Of a stretch of 64,000 bases of DNA, positions 41,295 to 51,178 are shown piece by piece. How positions within the stretch are numbered: position 1 is the first letter of the stretch; the number at the start of each line of letters is the position of its first letter. A program made the position numbers and the translations under genes. Below the pieces are notes generated by a model. It was not told the origin of the DNA. It saw nothing but the letters and a program-made list of their open reading frames with translations, and did no database searches. Origin of the DNA: DASQPR01 sp963836785 (lineage in GTDB: Bacteria > Actinomycetota > Actinomycetes > Mycobacteriales > Micromonosporaceae); assembly GCA_963836785.1 (NCBI GenBank), contig CAWIKW010000002.1, positions 372,001 to 436,000 of the forward strand, written 5' to 3'.

Positions 41295-42620
41295 ATGGCA
41301 CCTGGCAAAGACCGGCCGGCCATGCCGACCGGCACCGGCCGAACTCGACTGGTCGGCGTCGCGGCAGCGTTGACTGCCGCCATCCTCGTCGTCTCCGCGT
41401 GCAGTAGCAGCGGCGGCGGCTCCAGCAGCGCGAGCAGCACACCCGACAACGGCACGAAGTTGACGATGTGGGTGCGGTCGGCGACCGATCAGTTCAGCCA
41501 GCGATTGGTCGACGCGTACAACGCCAGCCACAAGAACCACGTCGCCTTGACGATCATCCCGAACGACAACTACCTGACGAAGGTCGGCACCGCGGCCGGA
41601 TCCAACAGCCTCCCGGACATCCTCGCGTCGGATGTCGTCTATACCCCGAACTACACGACGAAGGGTCTGTTCCAGGACATCACCCCCGAACTCAAAGCAT
41701 TGCCGTACTACGACACCATTGCGAAGTCGCACCTCGCGGTAGCGACCTTGAACGGCAAGACATACGCGGTCCCGCACAAGCTCGACTCGTCGGTGCTGTT
41801 CTACAACAAGACCCTGTTCGCCAAGGCCGGCATTGCCGGGCCGCCGGCGAATTTCGCCGACATCCTTACCGATGCGCGGAAGATCACTGCCCTGGGCAAT
41901 GGCGTCACCGGGTTTGACATCGCCGGAAGCTGCGGCGGATGTGGCGTCTATACCCTGTTCCCGTACGCGTGGGCGGCCGGCGTCGATGTCCTGCCTGACG
42001 GTGGCAAGAAGGTCGATATCGACAACGACACGTTCAAGCAGATTTTCGGGCTCTACCGACAGTTGACCGACGAGAAGCTCGTGGCCAGCGGCGACAAGAC
42101 CCAGGACGGCTCGACCTGGCCGAACAATTTCCTGTCCGGCAATGTGGGCATGCTCGCGTTGGGTTCACCGATCGTCGGATCGCTGTTGCAGCAGAAGAAA
42201 TTCGATTGGGGCGTCACGTCACTGATGGCGCCGGACGGCTCGAAAACCGCCACCTTCGTCGGCGGTGACGTTGCCGGTATCTCCAAGTCGTCCAAGCACA
42301 AGGCCCAGGCATGGGACTTCCTCAAGTGGACGCTGGACGACAACGCTCAGGTCGAGATCATCGCCAAGAACGGCGATCTGCCCTGCCGTACGGACCTGAC
42401 CGGCAACAAGTACACGGCGTCGGACCCGCGTACGAAATTCATCGCGGACGGCCTGAAGAACGGTGTCACTCCGTACGCTCTGCCGTTCGGTGACCTGTTC
42501 AACAACCCGAACGGGCCGTGGGTCGAGACGATTCGTGGCGCCATCTACGGGCCTGATTTGAACAAGGCGCTCGCCGATGGGCAGGCCAAAATCCAGGCCG
42601 GACTGAACGCCAGCAGCTGA
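41295..42620 (+). CDS. Sugar ABC transporter substrate-binding lipoprotein
   Basis: A 441-residue SBP family 1 lipoprotein. The signal peptide ends in the lipobox VVSAC, followed by a Ser/Gly linker. The mature part starts TKLTMWVRSATDQFSQRLVD, typical of the MalE/CUT1 group. NGKTYAVPHKLDSSVLFYNK is a standard binding-cleft block. ATG 41295 has AAAGGAG upstream. It binds the oligosaccharide imported by the two permeases downstream. A stem-loop after its stop separates it from the permeases. Confidence 0.95.
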   Translation: MAPGKDRPAMPTGTGRTRLVGVAAALTAAILVVSACSSSGGGSSSASSTPDNGTKLTMWVRSATDQFSQRLVDAYNASHKNHVALTIIPNDNYLTKVGTAAGSNSLPDILASDVVYTPNYTTKGLFQDITPELKALPYYDTIAKSHLAVATLNGKTYAVPHKLDSSVLFYNKTLFAKAGIAGPPANFADILTDARKITALGNGVTGFDIAGSCGGCGVYTLFPYAWAAGVDVLPDGGKKVDIDNDTFKQIFGLYRQLTDEKLVASGDKTQDGSTWPNNFLSGNVGMLALGSPIVGSLLQQKKFDWGVTSLMAPDGSKTATFVGGDVAGISKSSKHKAQAWDFLKWTLDDNAQVEIIAKNGDLPCRTDLTGNKYTASDPRTKFIADGLKNGVTPYALPFGDLFNNPNGPWVETIRGAIYGPDLNKALADGQAKIQAGLNASS

Positions 42621-42646
42621 CCTACGGCGTCTGACACCCCGCAGAT

Positions 42647-42674
42647 CGGCCGTGACCATCAACGGTCACGGCCG
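42647..42674 (+). terminator. Intercistronic stem-loop after the binding-protein gene
   Basis: CGGCCGTGACC (42647-42657), loop ATCAAC, GGTCACGGCCG (42664-42674) form a perfect 11-bp stem, extendable by two pairs. It lies between the binding protein and the permeases. Such stems usually reduce read-through or protect the upstream mRNA, giving more binding protein than permease. Confidence 0.75.
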
Positions 42675-42697
42675 GTCCGCCCGACGAAAGGACGACC

Positions 42698-43645
42698 GTG
42701 TCGCTGCTGACGCGTACCCCTCCGGTTGATCCGCCCGCCGCGTCCGAACCCGGCACCGGCCGGCGGCGTGTCGGCACCGCGGCTCGTCGCCCCGCCGTCG
42801 GCTTCGCTTTCGTGGCGCCAGCAGCGATCCTGGTCGCCGCGTTGTTCCTGGTTCCACTCGGGATTCTCATCTACATGTCGTTCACGGATTGGCCCCTGAT
42901 CGGTTCGCCCCACGTCAACGGCCTGGACAACTACCGCGCGTTGGGATCCGACGATCAGTTCCTGGGAGCTATCAAGTTCACGTTGCTCTACACCGCGATT
43001 ACCACGGTCGTGCTGTTCGCCATCGCGTTCGCGCTCGTGGCCATCTCCGGTAGCAGCCGCCGCGGCACGACCTTTTACCGGACCGCGTTCTTCTTGCCGT
43101 ACGTCGTCGGCACCGCGGCCGCGTCATCGATGTGGTGGGTCAACTCCAACGATCAGCTGGGCGTCTTCAACAAGGTGCTACACACGGTCGGCATCACAAA
43201 CCAGCCGGCGGACCTCTTGGGTACGCCCGATCGAGCGCTCATCACCGTCATCGCGCTCGTCGTGTGGAAGTTCGTCGGGTTCCAGGTGATAGTGCTGCTG
43301 GTCGGCCTGCAGGCGATCCCGACCGAATGGTACGAGGCGGCGCGCATGGACGGCGCGTCGACGTGGCAGCGGCTGCGATACATCACGCTGCCCGCACTGC
43401 GGCCGACGCTGGCTCTGCTGACCATCTTGTCGGTAACGGGCTCGCTACTGGCGTTCGACCAGTTCTTCGTGCTGACCCATGGCGGGCCGGACAACAGCAC
43501 TGTCACTGTCGTCCTTGCCCTCTACAACAAGGCCTTCCAGTCGTTCCGGTTGGGCAACGCCGCCGCCGAAGCAGTCGTGATCTTGATCGTCCTGGTGTTG
43601 GTCAACGCGATCCAGCTGCGGCTGTTCCGAGAGCGGGAGAATTGA
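42698..43645 (+). CDS. Sugar ABC permease (MalF/CUT1-type)
   Basis: A 315-residue permease with six helices after an N-terminal basic segment. The ATPase-contact EAA loop is EWYEAARMDGASTWQRLRYITLP. GTG 42698 follows AAAGGA. Its TGA overlaps the next permease ATG. No ATPase gene is present in the cluster, so a shared MsiK-type ATPase elsewhere is expected, as is usual for actinobacterial CUT1 systems. Confidence 0.95.
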   Translation: MSLLTRTPPVDPPAASEPGTGRRRVGTAARRPAVGFAFVAPAAILVAALFLVPLGILIYMSFTDWPLIGSPHVNGLDNYRALGSDDQFLGAIKFTLLYTAITTVVLFAIAFALVAISGSSRRGTTFYRTAFFLPYVVGTAAASSMWWVNSNDQLGVFNKVLHTVGITNQPADLLGTPDRALITVIALVVWKFVGFQVIVLLVGLQAIPTEWYEAARMDGASTWQRLRYITLPALRPTLALLTILSVTGSLLAFDQFFVLTHGGPDNSTVTVVLALYNKAFQSFRLGNAAAEAVVILIVLVLVNAIQLRLFREREN

Positions 43646-44568
43646 TGTCGACGGCGAACACGGCAAGCGTCCAGCCGCGGACGCAGATCTCACCACGGCC
43701 GGCCCAGATCCGCCGCCGGCGGTCGAATCCGATCCGGCGGAAAACCGCGACGAGTGCCTTCCACGGTGTCGCGATCGTGCTCGCGGTGGCGTTCCTGTCA
43801 CCGCTGATCTGGGCGGCTCTCAACTCCTTCAAGACGTCGGACGAGGCGAACCAGCAACCGCCGACGTGGCTGCCGCACAGCTTGTCGCTGCAGAACTACC
43901 GCAGCCTCAGTGGATTCGACCAAGGCATCGGCGTCTACCTCCTGAACACGTTCACGCTCTGTGCGTTTACCGTGGTCGGCTCGGTCATCATCTGCGTCCT
44001 CGCCGGGTACGGATTCGCCCGGTACACATTTCGCGGCAAGAGTCTGCTGTTCGGCTCGACGCTGGCCATTCTGATGGTTCCGTACGCCACGATCCTGCTG
44101 CCGCTCTACATCGTGCTCGGACACCTCGGGTTGCAAAACACGTTGATCGGGCTGGCATTCGTGCTCGTGATGTTTCAGTTGCCGTTCGGCGTCTTCCTGA
44201 TGCGCAACAGTTTCGAATCCGTACCACGGGAATTGGAAGAAGCGGCGCTCGTCGACGGCTGCACCGCGTTCGGCGCGCTGCGGCACGTATCGGCGCGCAT
44301 CGTGTTCCCGAGCATCGTCACGGTCGCTCTGTTCGCGTTTCTGACCTCCTGGAACGAGTACCTCGCACCGCTGATCTTCCTCAATGACGGCACCAAGTAC
44401 ACGTTGCCGGTGATGTTGGTCAACATCCGGTACGCGTCCTTCAACATCCTCGATGTCGGCGCGCTCCAGGCCGGTGTCGTCGTGGCGATGGTCCCGTGCC
44501 TGGTCATCTACCTCGCGCTGCAACGGTTCTACGTCAACGGTCTCGTCACCGGCGCGCTCCGTGGCTGA
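43645..44568 (+). CDS. Sugar ABC permease (MalG/CUT1-type)
   Basis: A 307-residue permease. It opens with a long Arg-rich cytoplasmic N-terminus (residues 15-40), then six helices with the EAA loop ELEEAALVDGCTAFGALRHV. ATG 43645 is set by the TGATG overlap with the upstream permease; the long open extension before it is only the other frame. It forms the membrane channel with the MalF-type protein. Confidence 0.95.
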   Translation: MSTANTASVQPRTQISPRPAQIRRRRSNPIRRKTATSAFHGVAIVLAVAFLSPLIWAALNSFKTSDEANQQPPTWLPHSLSLQNYRSLSGFDQGIGVYLLNTFTLCAFTVVGSVIICVLAGYGFARYTFRGKSLLFGSTLAILMVPYATILLPLYIVLGHLGLQNTLIGLAFVLVMFQLPFGVFLMRNSFESVPRELEEAALVDGCTAFGALRHVSARIVFPSIVTVALFAFLTSWNEYLAPLIFLNDGTKYTLPVMLVNIRYASFNILDVGALQAGVVVAMVPCLVIYLALQRFYVNGLVTGALRG

Positions 44569-44632
44569 CCAACGCGATCCGCACCGGTCTGCCCCGACCC
44601 AGGGCGCCGGCGACACCGAATGGAGAATGTCC

Positions 44633-46630
44633 GTGCTTGGACCGAACCCGGTCATGGGACCGGTCTCCCCGTTGGCGACCGATCAGCTCGCCATGCATCC
44701 ACTCGGTCTCGACAAGATCCAGGTCACCGGCGGGTTCTTCGGTACCTGGCAGAAACGTAACCGCGACACCACCGCCCCGCATGCGCTCGAATGGCTGGAG
44801 CGGGATGGATCGGTCGGCAATCTGCGCCGGGTCGGCAGCGAAGCGCCGTCGAGACCGCACGAAGGCATGTGGTTCAGCGACTCTGACGTACACAAGGTGC
44901 TCGAGGCGCTCGCCTGGGACCTCGGCCGGTCGCCGTCGCCGGAGATCGAGTCGGCGCTGGCCGGACTGACCGACGTCCTGCGATCGGCGCAGCGGCCGGA
45001 CGGCTACCTGAACTCGTACGTACAGGCCGGGTTCGGGGTGCGCTGGGACAACCTGGTGATGAGCCACGAGCTCTACTGCATCGGCCACCTCATCCAAGCG
45101 GGTGTGGCCCACCATCGGACCACCGGGCGCTCCGAGCTGTTCGAGGTCGCGCGCCGGGCCGCCGACTGCTTGGTGCGGGACTTCGGCGACAACCAGCGCA
45201 AGGACACCGATGGTCACCCGGTCGTCGAGACCGCGCTGGTCGAGCTCTACCGGGACACCGGCGAGCGGGCGTACCTCGACCTCGCCACGCAACTGATCAA
45301 TGTCCGCGGGTACGGCGTTCTCAAGCCTCAGCGGCATTTCGATTCCGTGTACTACCAGGACGCCACGCCGGTACGTGAGCAGGTGACGGTGGTCGGGCAC
45401 GCCGTGCGTGCGTTGTACCTACTCGCCGGCGTCGTCGACGTGTATCTCGAGACCGGCGAGGAAGCGCTTCTTAACAGCGCTCTGCGGCAGTGGTCGTCCA
45501 TGAGCGCGACCAAGCTGTACCTGACCGGCGCGATCGGCTCCCGGTTCGAGGGGGAGTCCTTCGGTGACGAGTACGAGCTGCCGCCCGACCTGGTGTACGG
45601 CGAGACCTGCGCGACCATCGCGACGATGATGGTCGCCTGGCGGCTCCTGCTCGCCACGGGGGAGGGCCGCTTCGCCGACGCCTTCGAACGGGCGCTGTTC
45701 AACCTCGTGTCGGCGTCCACGTCGGTGCACCGGAATGCGTTCTACTACAACAACCCGGCGCAGCGCCGTGCCCCGCATGCCCCCGCGGCTCCGGACGGGC
45801 GACAGCAGCGAGCGGAGGCTCCCGGTACGCGGCCGCCGTGGTTCGAGTGCGCCTGCTGCCCGCCCAACATCATGCGCACGATCGCATCGCTCGGCGGTTA
45901 CGTCGCCACCCACACCGCCCAAGGTGTCCAAGTCCACCAGTACGTACCGTCGGACATTCAGGCCGAGTGCGGTGGTACGACGGTGCGCCTGCAGTTGGCC
46001 ACCGCGTACCCGATCGACGGGGCGGTGACGCTCACCGTCGTCGAGACCGGATCCGACGCCTGGACTCTCGGTCTCCGCCTTCCCGGCTGGTGTCGCGATG
46101 CCACCCTCACGGTCAACGGCGTGCCCGTTGACGCCTCCGCTGATGGGCTCGGGTACCTGCGGATCAACCGGCCGTGGCGAGCCGGCGACGTGGTCGGGTA
46201 CGCGATGGGTATGCCACCGCGACTGACCGTCGCGCACCCCGCCGTCGATGCCGTACGCGACATGGTGGCCGTCGAGCGTGGGCCGCTCGTGTACTGCTTC
46301 GAGAGCCCCGACCAGGCAGCCGGTGTCGACCTGAACCGCGTCGAGATTCTCGTCGGCCGGCCGCTGACCGAGGAGCTCCACAGCGATCTGCTCGGTCAGC
46401 CCATCGTTACCGTACGAGTTGCCGCGATCGCCCGCGACGACTCGGGCTGGTCCAGGACGGGCTGGGCGACCTTGGGGGAGGAGCCCGATCGATCCGGGCG
46501 CGAGGTCGAACTGGTCGCGGTCCCGTATCACCTGTGGGCCAACCGGGGCCCGTCGGTGATGCGTATCTTCACGCCGGCACGGTCGGCCGGACATTTCCAC
46601 GACCCCGCGCCTGGAGTTGGCCATGGCTGA
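44633..46630 (+). CDS. GH127 beta-L-arabinofuranosidase (DUF1680)
   Basis: An enzyme of about 665 residues in glycoside hydrolase family 127. The barrel part holds DVHKVLEALAWDLG and YGETCATIATMMVAWRLL, with the catalytic-site Glu in the ETCA block. FECACCPPNIMRTIASLGGY (near residue 405) carries the cysteines that bind zinc and act as nucleophile in characterised GH127 enzymes. A beta-sandwich C-terminus follows (LRLPGWCRDATLTVNG). It has no signal peptide, so it acts on imported arabinosides. GTG 44633 has GGAG seven bases upstream; ATG 44627 is the alternative. It is the last gene of the LacI-controlled operon. Confidence 0.94.
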   Translation: MLGPNPVMGPVSPLATDQLAMHPLGLDKIQVTGGFFGTWQKRNRDTTAPHALEWLERDGSVGNLRRVGSEAPSRPHEGMWFSDSDVHKVLEALAWDLGRSPSPEIESALAGLTDVLRSAQRPDGYLNSYVQAGFGVRWDNLVMSHELYCIGHLIQAGVAHHRTTGRSELFEVARRAADCLVRDFGDNQRKDTDGHPVVETALVELYRDTGERAYLDLATQLINVRGYGVLKPQRHFDSVYYQDATPVREQVTVVGHAVRALYLLAGVVDVYLETGEEALLNSALRQWSSMSATKLYLTGAIGSRFEGESFGDEYELPPDLVYGETCATIATMMVAWRLLLATGEGRFADAFERALFNLVSASTSVHRNAFYYNNPAQRRAPHAPAAPDGRQQRAEAPGTRPPWFECACCPPNIMRTIASLGGYVATHTAQGVQVHQYVPSDIQAECGGTTVRLQLATAYPIDGAVTLTVVETGSDAWTLGLRLPGWCRDATLTVNGVPVDASADGLGYLRINRPWRAGDVVGYAMGMPPRLTVAHPAVDAVRDMVAVERGPLVYCFESPDQAAGVDLNRVEILVGRPLTEELHSDLLGQPIVTVRVAAIARDDSGWSRTGWATLGEEPDRSGREVELVAVPYHLWANRGPSVMRIFTPARSAGHFHDPAPGVGHG

Positions 46631-46669
46631 AACCGCTGAGCGCTAGGAAGCGTTGGCTTGAGGGGCGGA

Positions 46670-47872
46670 TCAAGCGTCGGTGCTTGCGCCGGTGGGTACG
46701 TGTACAACGCTTGGCGCTTTCGGTTTGGCGGGATGCGCGGCCGCCCTGGCTGCGGCGCGGATGTTGGCTGGCAGGTTGATCGTCGCGGTACGTACGGAGC
46801 CGGCCAGCGGGAACTGCACGCGTAGTGGTGGTGGGGCGAGCTGGTTCCACATCCATTGCAGCAGATATGGGATGGCCGGTTCCCATGCATAGAAGTTGTG
46901 GCCCGCGCCCGGCACCTGGTACAGCGTGGTGGTCTCGACGCCGTGGAGTGCGGTGGTGAATGCGCGCGCCGCCTTGACGTCGCCGGTGTCGCCGGTTCCG
47001 GTGGATAGCCAGAACGACGGCAGCGGCGCTGGGTCGGCGCCGAGCGAGGCGGCTTCTCGCAGTGGGTCGTTGACTTCTTCGGCGCCCGGGTTGTAGTGCA
47101 GGGCTTTGGCGGCAGGCCCGTCCTGGGGGCGGAAGTAGCCGTCCATGATTCCAGATGCGCCGAAGTCGGCGGGGTGGCGCAGAGCGAGGTTGGCGGCGCA
47201 GTAGCCGCCCGAGGAGTAGCCGGCGATGCCCCATTCGGCGGCGATGGCGCTGACCCGGTAGTGGGCCTGGATATCGGTGCGGACGTCCTCGGCGACGTAG
47301 GTATCGTCGAGCGCTTCGGGTGCATTGACGCATTCCTGGTAGTCGTGTCCGGCGCTGATGGTCGGCATGACCAGGATCATCGGTCCGATCAGGCGTTTGG
47401 TGATGAGTTGGTTCATGACCGAGGCGATCTGCAGGTGGACCAGCCACGAGGAGGGGCTGCCGGGCGTGCCGTGCAGCAGTTCGATCGCGGGGAACTGTGT
47501 GTGGGCGTACCGCGTCTGGAAGTACTGCGGTGGCAGGTATACCAGCCCGCTCCGGTTGATCCCGCTGCGTGGACCGGGCAGATCGATCGACTGCACCCGG
47601 CCCTTACCGACCCACGCGATCGTGCGGTCGACGGCGGGAACTGCACTGGTGGTCGCATAGCTGCCCGACAGGTCGGCGTACAGCTCTGACCAGGACTGGT
47701 AATAGCCGTAATAGTCGTTGACCACAAAAATGCCGGCGGTGACGGCCAACACCGTCGCCAGCGTGCCGCAGGCAGTCCGTACCACCAGATGGCGGTAGCG
47801 CGCGAACGCGACGAGCAGCCCGGCGGTGCCCAGCAGCAGCATCACCAACAGCAGCAGTGAGTTCGGTTCCAT
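46670..47872 (-). CDS. Membrane-anchored esterase (antigen 85 / esterase D type)
   Basis: A 400-residue protein. Two N-terminal membrane helices (about residues 5-25 and 32-52) are followed by an extracytoplasmic alpha/beta hydrolase. The nucleophile elbow is GYSSGG, a candidate acid lies near STGTGDTGD, and His is in VPGAGHNFYAWEP. The N-terminal part of the domain reads LVYLPPQYFQTRYAHTQFPA. The fold is that of esterase D / mycolyltransferase-like proteins. The C-terminus is Pro/Ala-rich. ATG 47872 follows GGGGGAT; a longer frame to 48340 has no family support. Confidence 0.9.
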   Translation of the reverse strand: MEPNSLLLLVMLLLGTAGLLVAFARYRHLVVRTACGTLATVLAVTAGIFVVNDYYGYYQSWSELYADLSGSYATTSAVPAVDRTIAWVGKGRVQSIDLPGPRSGINRSGLVYLPPQYFQTRYAHTQFPAIELLHGTPGSPSSWLVHLQIASVMNQLITKRLIGPMILVMPTISAGHDYQECVNAPEALDDTYVAEDVRTDIQAHYRVSAIAAEWGIAGYSSGGYCAANLALRHPADFGASGIMDGYFRPQDGPAAKALHYNPGAEEVNDPLREAASLGADPAPLPSFWLSTGTGDTGDVKAARAFTTALHGVETTTLYQVPGAGHNFYAWEPAIPYLLQWMWNQLAPPPLRVQFPLAGSVRTATINLPANIRAAARAAAHPAKPKAPSVVHVPTGASTDA

Positions 47873-48318
47873 ATATCCCCCGGTTTCGTCGGGCTCGTCC
47901 GGTTGAGCCGAAGCCGCAGGCGCAACGCGACGAACGCCTCGCCGTCGGTCGTGGTCGCCCACACGGATCGGCTGGCGATGCGCTGAGATCACGACTGCAC
48001 GTTCACAGCGCCTCCATCGACGAACTCGCTGCAAGCGTCGTCGTGTGCCGGCGCGCGGCGATCGGCTCGAAGTCTCCCGACAAGTGTGACCGTCAGCGGC
48101 CCGTCCGGGTCGCGCTCTCTCAGCTGGCGCTCCGGAAAGCCAGCATGGATGGGCAGACCCACCGGTTCCCGCGCGACCGTCGGCCAGTCGTGAGCCGTAC
48201 CGGCAGCCTGGCACGCGGCAGCCTCGGGAAACAACACCGCAGCGTCGGGCTGGGCTACGGTGCAGCGGAGAGCGGCGACTACCGGTCGTGCTCACCTGCA
48301 GAGCGACAGGGATAGCAG
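47873..48318. other. Intergenic region before the large LuxR regulator
   Basis: No gene is supported in this 446-bp divergent gap. Frames of 80-150 codons exist on both strands but none resembles a known family or has a proper start. The region should hold the promoters of the esterase and LuxR genes. I see no clear operator. Confidence 0.5.
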
Positions 48319-51090
48319 ATGCGTGTTCCGTCGGCGTCAATCGTGGGCCGTGAAGGCGAGCTGGCCGTCGCGCGCCGGTTTGTCATGGACATCGCCGACG
48401 GCCCGGCGGCGCTCGTATTCGAGGGCGTTGCCGGGATTGGAAAGACCGCGATCTGGGCCGAGGTGGTGCGGCGCGCCCGGGCCGATGGTGTCGCTGTACG
48501 GCCCTGCCGATGCGGCGAGTCCGACGCCACCCTGGCGTTCGCGGGGCTCGGTGATCTCTTCGACGGTGTCGACACCGCAGTCTTGGCCGCGCTGCCGACG
48601 GTCCAGCAGCAGGCGCTGTCCGCTGCGCTGCTGTTGTCGGACGATCTCGAGCGCCCCCCAGGCGATCGCGTCGTCGGGGTCGCGGTCCTCAGCGCATTGC
48701 GGTTGTTGGCCCGATCGGGGCCGATCCTGTTGGCGGTGGATGATGTCCAGTGGCTGGATACAAGTTCGCGAAAGGTCTTGTCATTCGCGCTGCGACGTCT
48801 GGTGGACGAGCCGGTTCGACTGATGGTCTCGTACCGCACGGGTGTCCTCGCTGATCCCATTGCGGAGCCGGATCTGGGTCTTGGCGGTCAGCGGATGGTC
48901 GTCGGTCCCGTGACGATCGGCGTGCTGCAGCGGATCGTGGAGGCTCAGGTTCACCAGCGAGTGTCGCGTCCGACGCTGACTCGACTCCACCTAGCAACCG
49001 GCGGCAACCCGATGCTCTGCCTCGAGATGGCGCGAGCGCTACAGCGGCGGGGGCGGGAGCCGTCGGTCAATGAGCCGCTTCCCGTTCCGTCGGATTTCCG
49101 ACTGCTGGTTACCGATCGGCTGGCCGGCCTGAGCGAGCAGGCGAGACAGACGCTTCTGTTGGCCGCGGCGATCGCCCGCCCGACCGTCGCGGCGATCGCC
49201 GGGGCAGTGGACGATCCGGACGCAGCGAGACGAGCCCTTACCGAAGCCGTCGCGGCCGGACTTCTCGAGTACGCCGACGAGCGCGTTCACTTCACGCATC
49301 CCTTGATCGCGTCGATCCCGTACGCCGATCTTGCCGCCGACGATCGTCGCCGCCTACATCAACAGCTAGCGGCTTCGGTGAGTGACCCGGAGGAGCGTGC
49401 CCGCCACGCGGCGCTCGGCTCGCTTGAGCGATCCGCCCCGGTAGCTGAGGCGCTCGACGCAGCTACCGAACATGCCCGACGCCGGGGCAGCCTCGACGCC
49501 GCGGCCGAACTTGCCGAACTCGCCGTCAGCCGTACGCCGGTCGATGATTCGGCCGCGCTGCTGCGGCGTACCGTGAGCGCCGCGGAGTACCTTTTCCTTC
49601 TCGGCGACACCGCCCGGGCGCGCACGATTCTGCACGACGGTCTTGCCGCCGCCAAGTCCGGACCATCCCGCGTGCGAGGACTGTTGCTCGAGGCAACGAT
49701 CGCCTCGTGGGAGCTTGGCGACGCCACGGTCGCCGATCTCTGCCACCAGGCGATGAGCGAGGCCGGCGACGACGCGTTACTGCGCGCGCGTTGCCACGCC
49801 ACTCTGGCCGACACCAGCCCGTCCGGAGCCGCCGTGGATCTGTTTCATGCCGAGCGTGCCGTGGATCTGCTGGAAACGATGGACGCGCCACCGGCGGAGC
49901 TGCTGGCCAATGCGCTTACCAACGTCGCCGTCAACGGGTGCCGGCTCGGGCAGGGACTGGCCGTGACCCTGCTGGAACGGGCGGCGGCGTTGCAGGCCGA
50001 AGCTCCGCCGATACCAGTCAACGAGCGGGCCGCTCTCGGCTTGGGCATGTACCTCAAGGTTGTTGACCAATTCGACGAATCCAGGACATGGCTGCATACC
50101 GTCCGAACCGCAGCGGTCGACGAAGGTGACGAGAGCGCACTGCCGAATACGTTCGGCCATTTGGCCACCCTCGAATGCTGGGCCGGGCGGTACGAACTCG
50201 CACTGACATACGCGATCGACGGACGCAACCACGCGGTACGAACCGGTCTGCGGTCTCCCATGGCTACCTCGGCTCACGTGCTGACGCTGGCCCACCTTGG
50301 GCGGATCGAGGAAGCGCGCGCACTCGGCGAAGCCGATCTCGCCGCGGACGAGTCGCTCGGATTCGTGGCGGCAACGGCTCTGCACCGTCGCAGCCTCGGC
50401 GTCACCGAACTCATGGCTGGCGCGCTCTTAACAGCAGCTGATTATCTGACGCGCGCCCTAGCGATCTCGGTCGAGGAGGTCGGCGTCCGTGAACCAGCGA
50501 TATTGCGGGCGCACCCGGACGCGGTCACGACCCTGATCGCACTGGGACGCATCGATGAGGCATCGCGGTTGACCGACCAACTCGACGTGAGCGCTGGTGT
50601 CAACGGTCGGCCCTGGTCGATCGCACTGGCCGGCCGGTGCCGTGGGCAGTTGACGGCCGCCGGTGGCGACATGCCGGGCGCACTTGAGTCCCTCGCGTCC
50701 GCACTGGAAGCTCACCGCCGGCTGCCGATGCCGTTCGAAGAGGCACAGACCCGCATGATCTTCGCCGACGTTCTACGGCGCTGCGGCCATCGCAATGATG
50801 CTCGACGGGAGTACGAGGCCGCACGTGCCACGTTCGTGGAAATCGGCACGCCGATCCAGGCGGCCCGGGCCGGCGTCGAGCTCCTCAGCCTGGGCGGCCG
50901 GACTGCCATCGGTGAGCTGACCGCCGTCGAAATACGCGTCGCTCGGCTGGTCGGTGGGGGAGCGACGAACCGCGAGGTCGCGGCCGCCTTGTTCATCAGC
51001 GTACGCACCGTCGAGAGCCACCTCGGGCGGATTTACCGCAAGCTCGGACTGCGCTCGCGCACCGAACTGTCCCGTCACCTACCCGCGTAG
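48319..51090 (+). CDS. Large ATP-binding LuxR-family (LAL-type) regulator
   Basis: A 923-residue regulator. An N-terminal AAA/NTPase domain has Walker A GVAGIGKT (residues 36-43) and Walker B ILLAVDDVQWLD (about 132-143). A long helical, TPR-like middle part (about 380-840) follows, rich in leucine and alanine. The C-terminal LuxR helix-turn-helix (about 857-915) reads LTAVEIRVARLVGGGATNRE and TVESHLGRIYRKLG. Proteins of this MalT/LAL type switch on neighbouring pathways after ligand and ATP binding. The target is probably the genes just downstream (DUF4242 and lipoproteins), but no operator is seen. Confidence 0.95.
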   Translation: MRVPSASIVGREGELAVARRFVMDIADGPAALVFEGVAGIGKTAIWAEVVRRARADGVAVRPCRCGESDATLAFAGLGDLFDGVDTAVLAALPTVQQQALSAALLLSDDLERPPGDRVVGVAVLSALRLLARSGPILLAVDDVQWLDTSSRKVLSFALRRLVDEPVRLMVSYRTGVLADPIAEPDLGLGGQRMVVGPVTIGVLQRIVEAQVHQRVSRPTLTRLHLATGGNPMLCLEMARALQRRGREPSVNEPLPVPSDFRLLVTDRLAGLSEQARQTLLLAAAIARPTVAAIAGAVDDPDAARRALTEAVAAGLLEYADERVHFTHPLIASIPYADLAADDRRRLHQQLAASVSDPEERARHAALGSLERSAPVAEALDAATEHARRRGSLDAAAELAELAVSRTPVDDSAALLRRTVSAAEYLFLLGDTARARTILHDGLAAAKSGPSRVRGLLLEATIASWELGDATVADLCHQAMSEAGDDALLRARCHATLADTSPSGAAVDLFHAERAVDLLETMDAPPAELLANALTNVAVNGCRLGQGLAVTLLERAAALQAEAPPIPVNERAALGLGMYLKVVDQFDESRTWLHTVRTAAVDEGDESALPNTFGHLATLECWAGRYELALTYAIDGRNHAVRTGLRSPMATSAHVLTLAHLGRIEEARALGEADLAADESLGFVAATALHRRSLGVTELMAGALLTAADYLTRALAISVEEVGVREPAILRAHPDAVTTLIALGRIDEASRLTDQLDVSAGVNGRPWSIALAGRCRGQLTAAGGDMPGALESLASALEAHRRLPMPFEEAQTRMIFADVLRRCGHRNDARREYEAARATFVEIGTPIQAARAGVELLSLGGRTAIGELTAVEIRVARLVGGGATNREVAAALFISVRTVESHLGRIYRKLGLRSRTELSRHLPA

Positions 51091-51178
51091 CCTCGTAGGA
51101 ACCACTACGCGCTTAGGCGGCTCAAAGTTGCGTGATTCCACCGACGCGAAGCATTGAGTCCAGCCATAGCGTCGAGTG

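Noticed and set aside
43132..43644. Extended N-terminus of the MalG-type permease
   Set aside because: This is an alternative frame of the MalF-type gene; the TGATG junction fixes the start at 43645.
46569..47447. Arg/Pro-rich frame opposite the GH127/esterase junction
   Set aside because: It is a shadow of the esterase gene with low-complexity composition and no family features.
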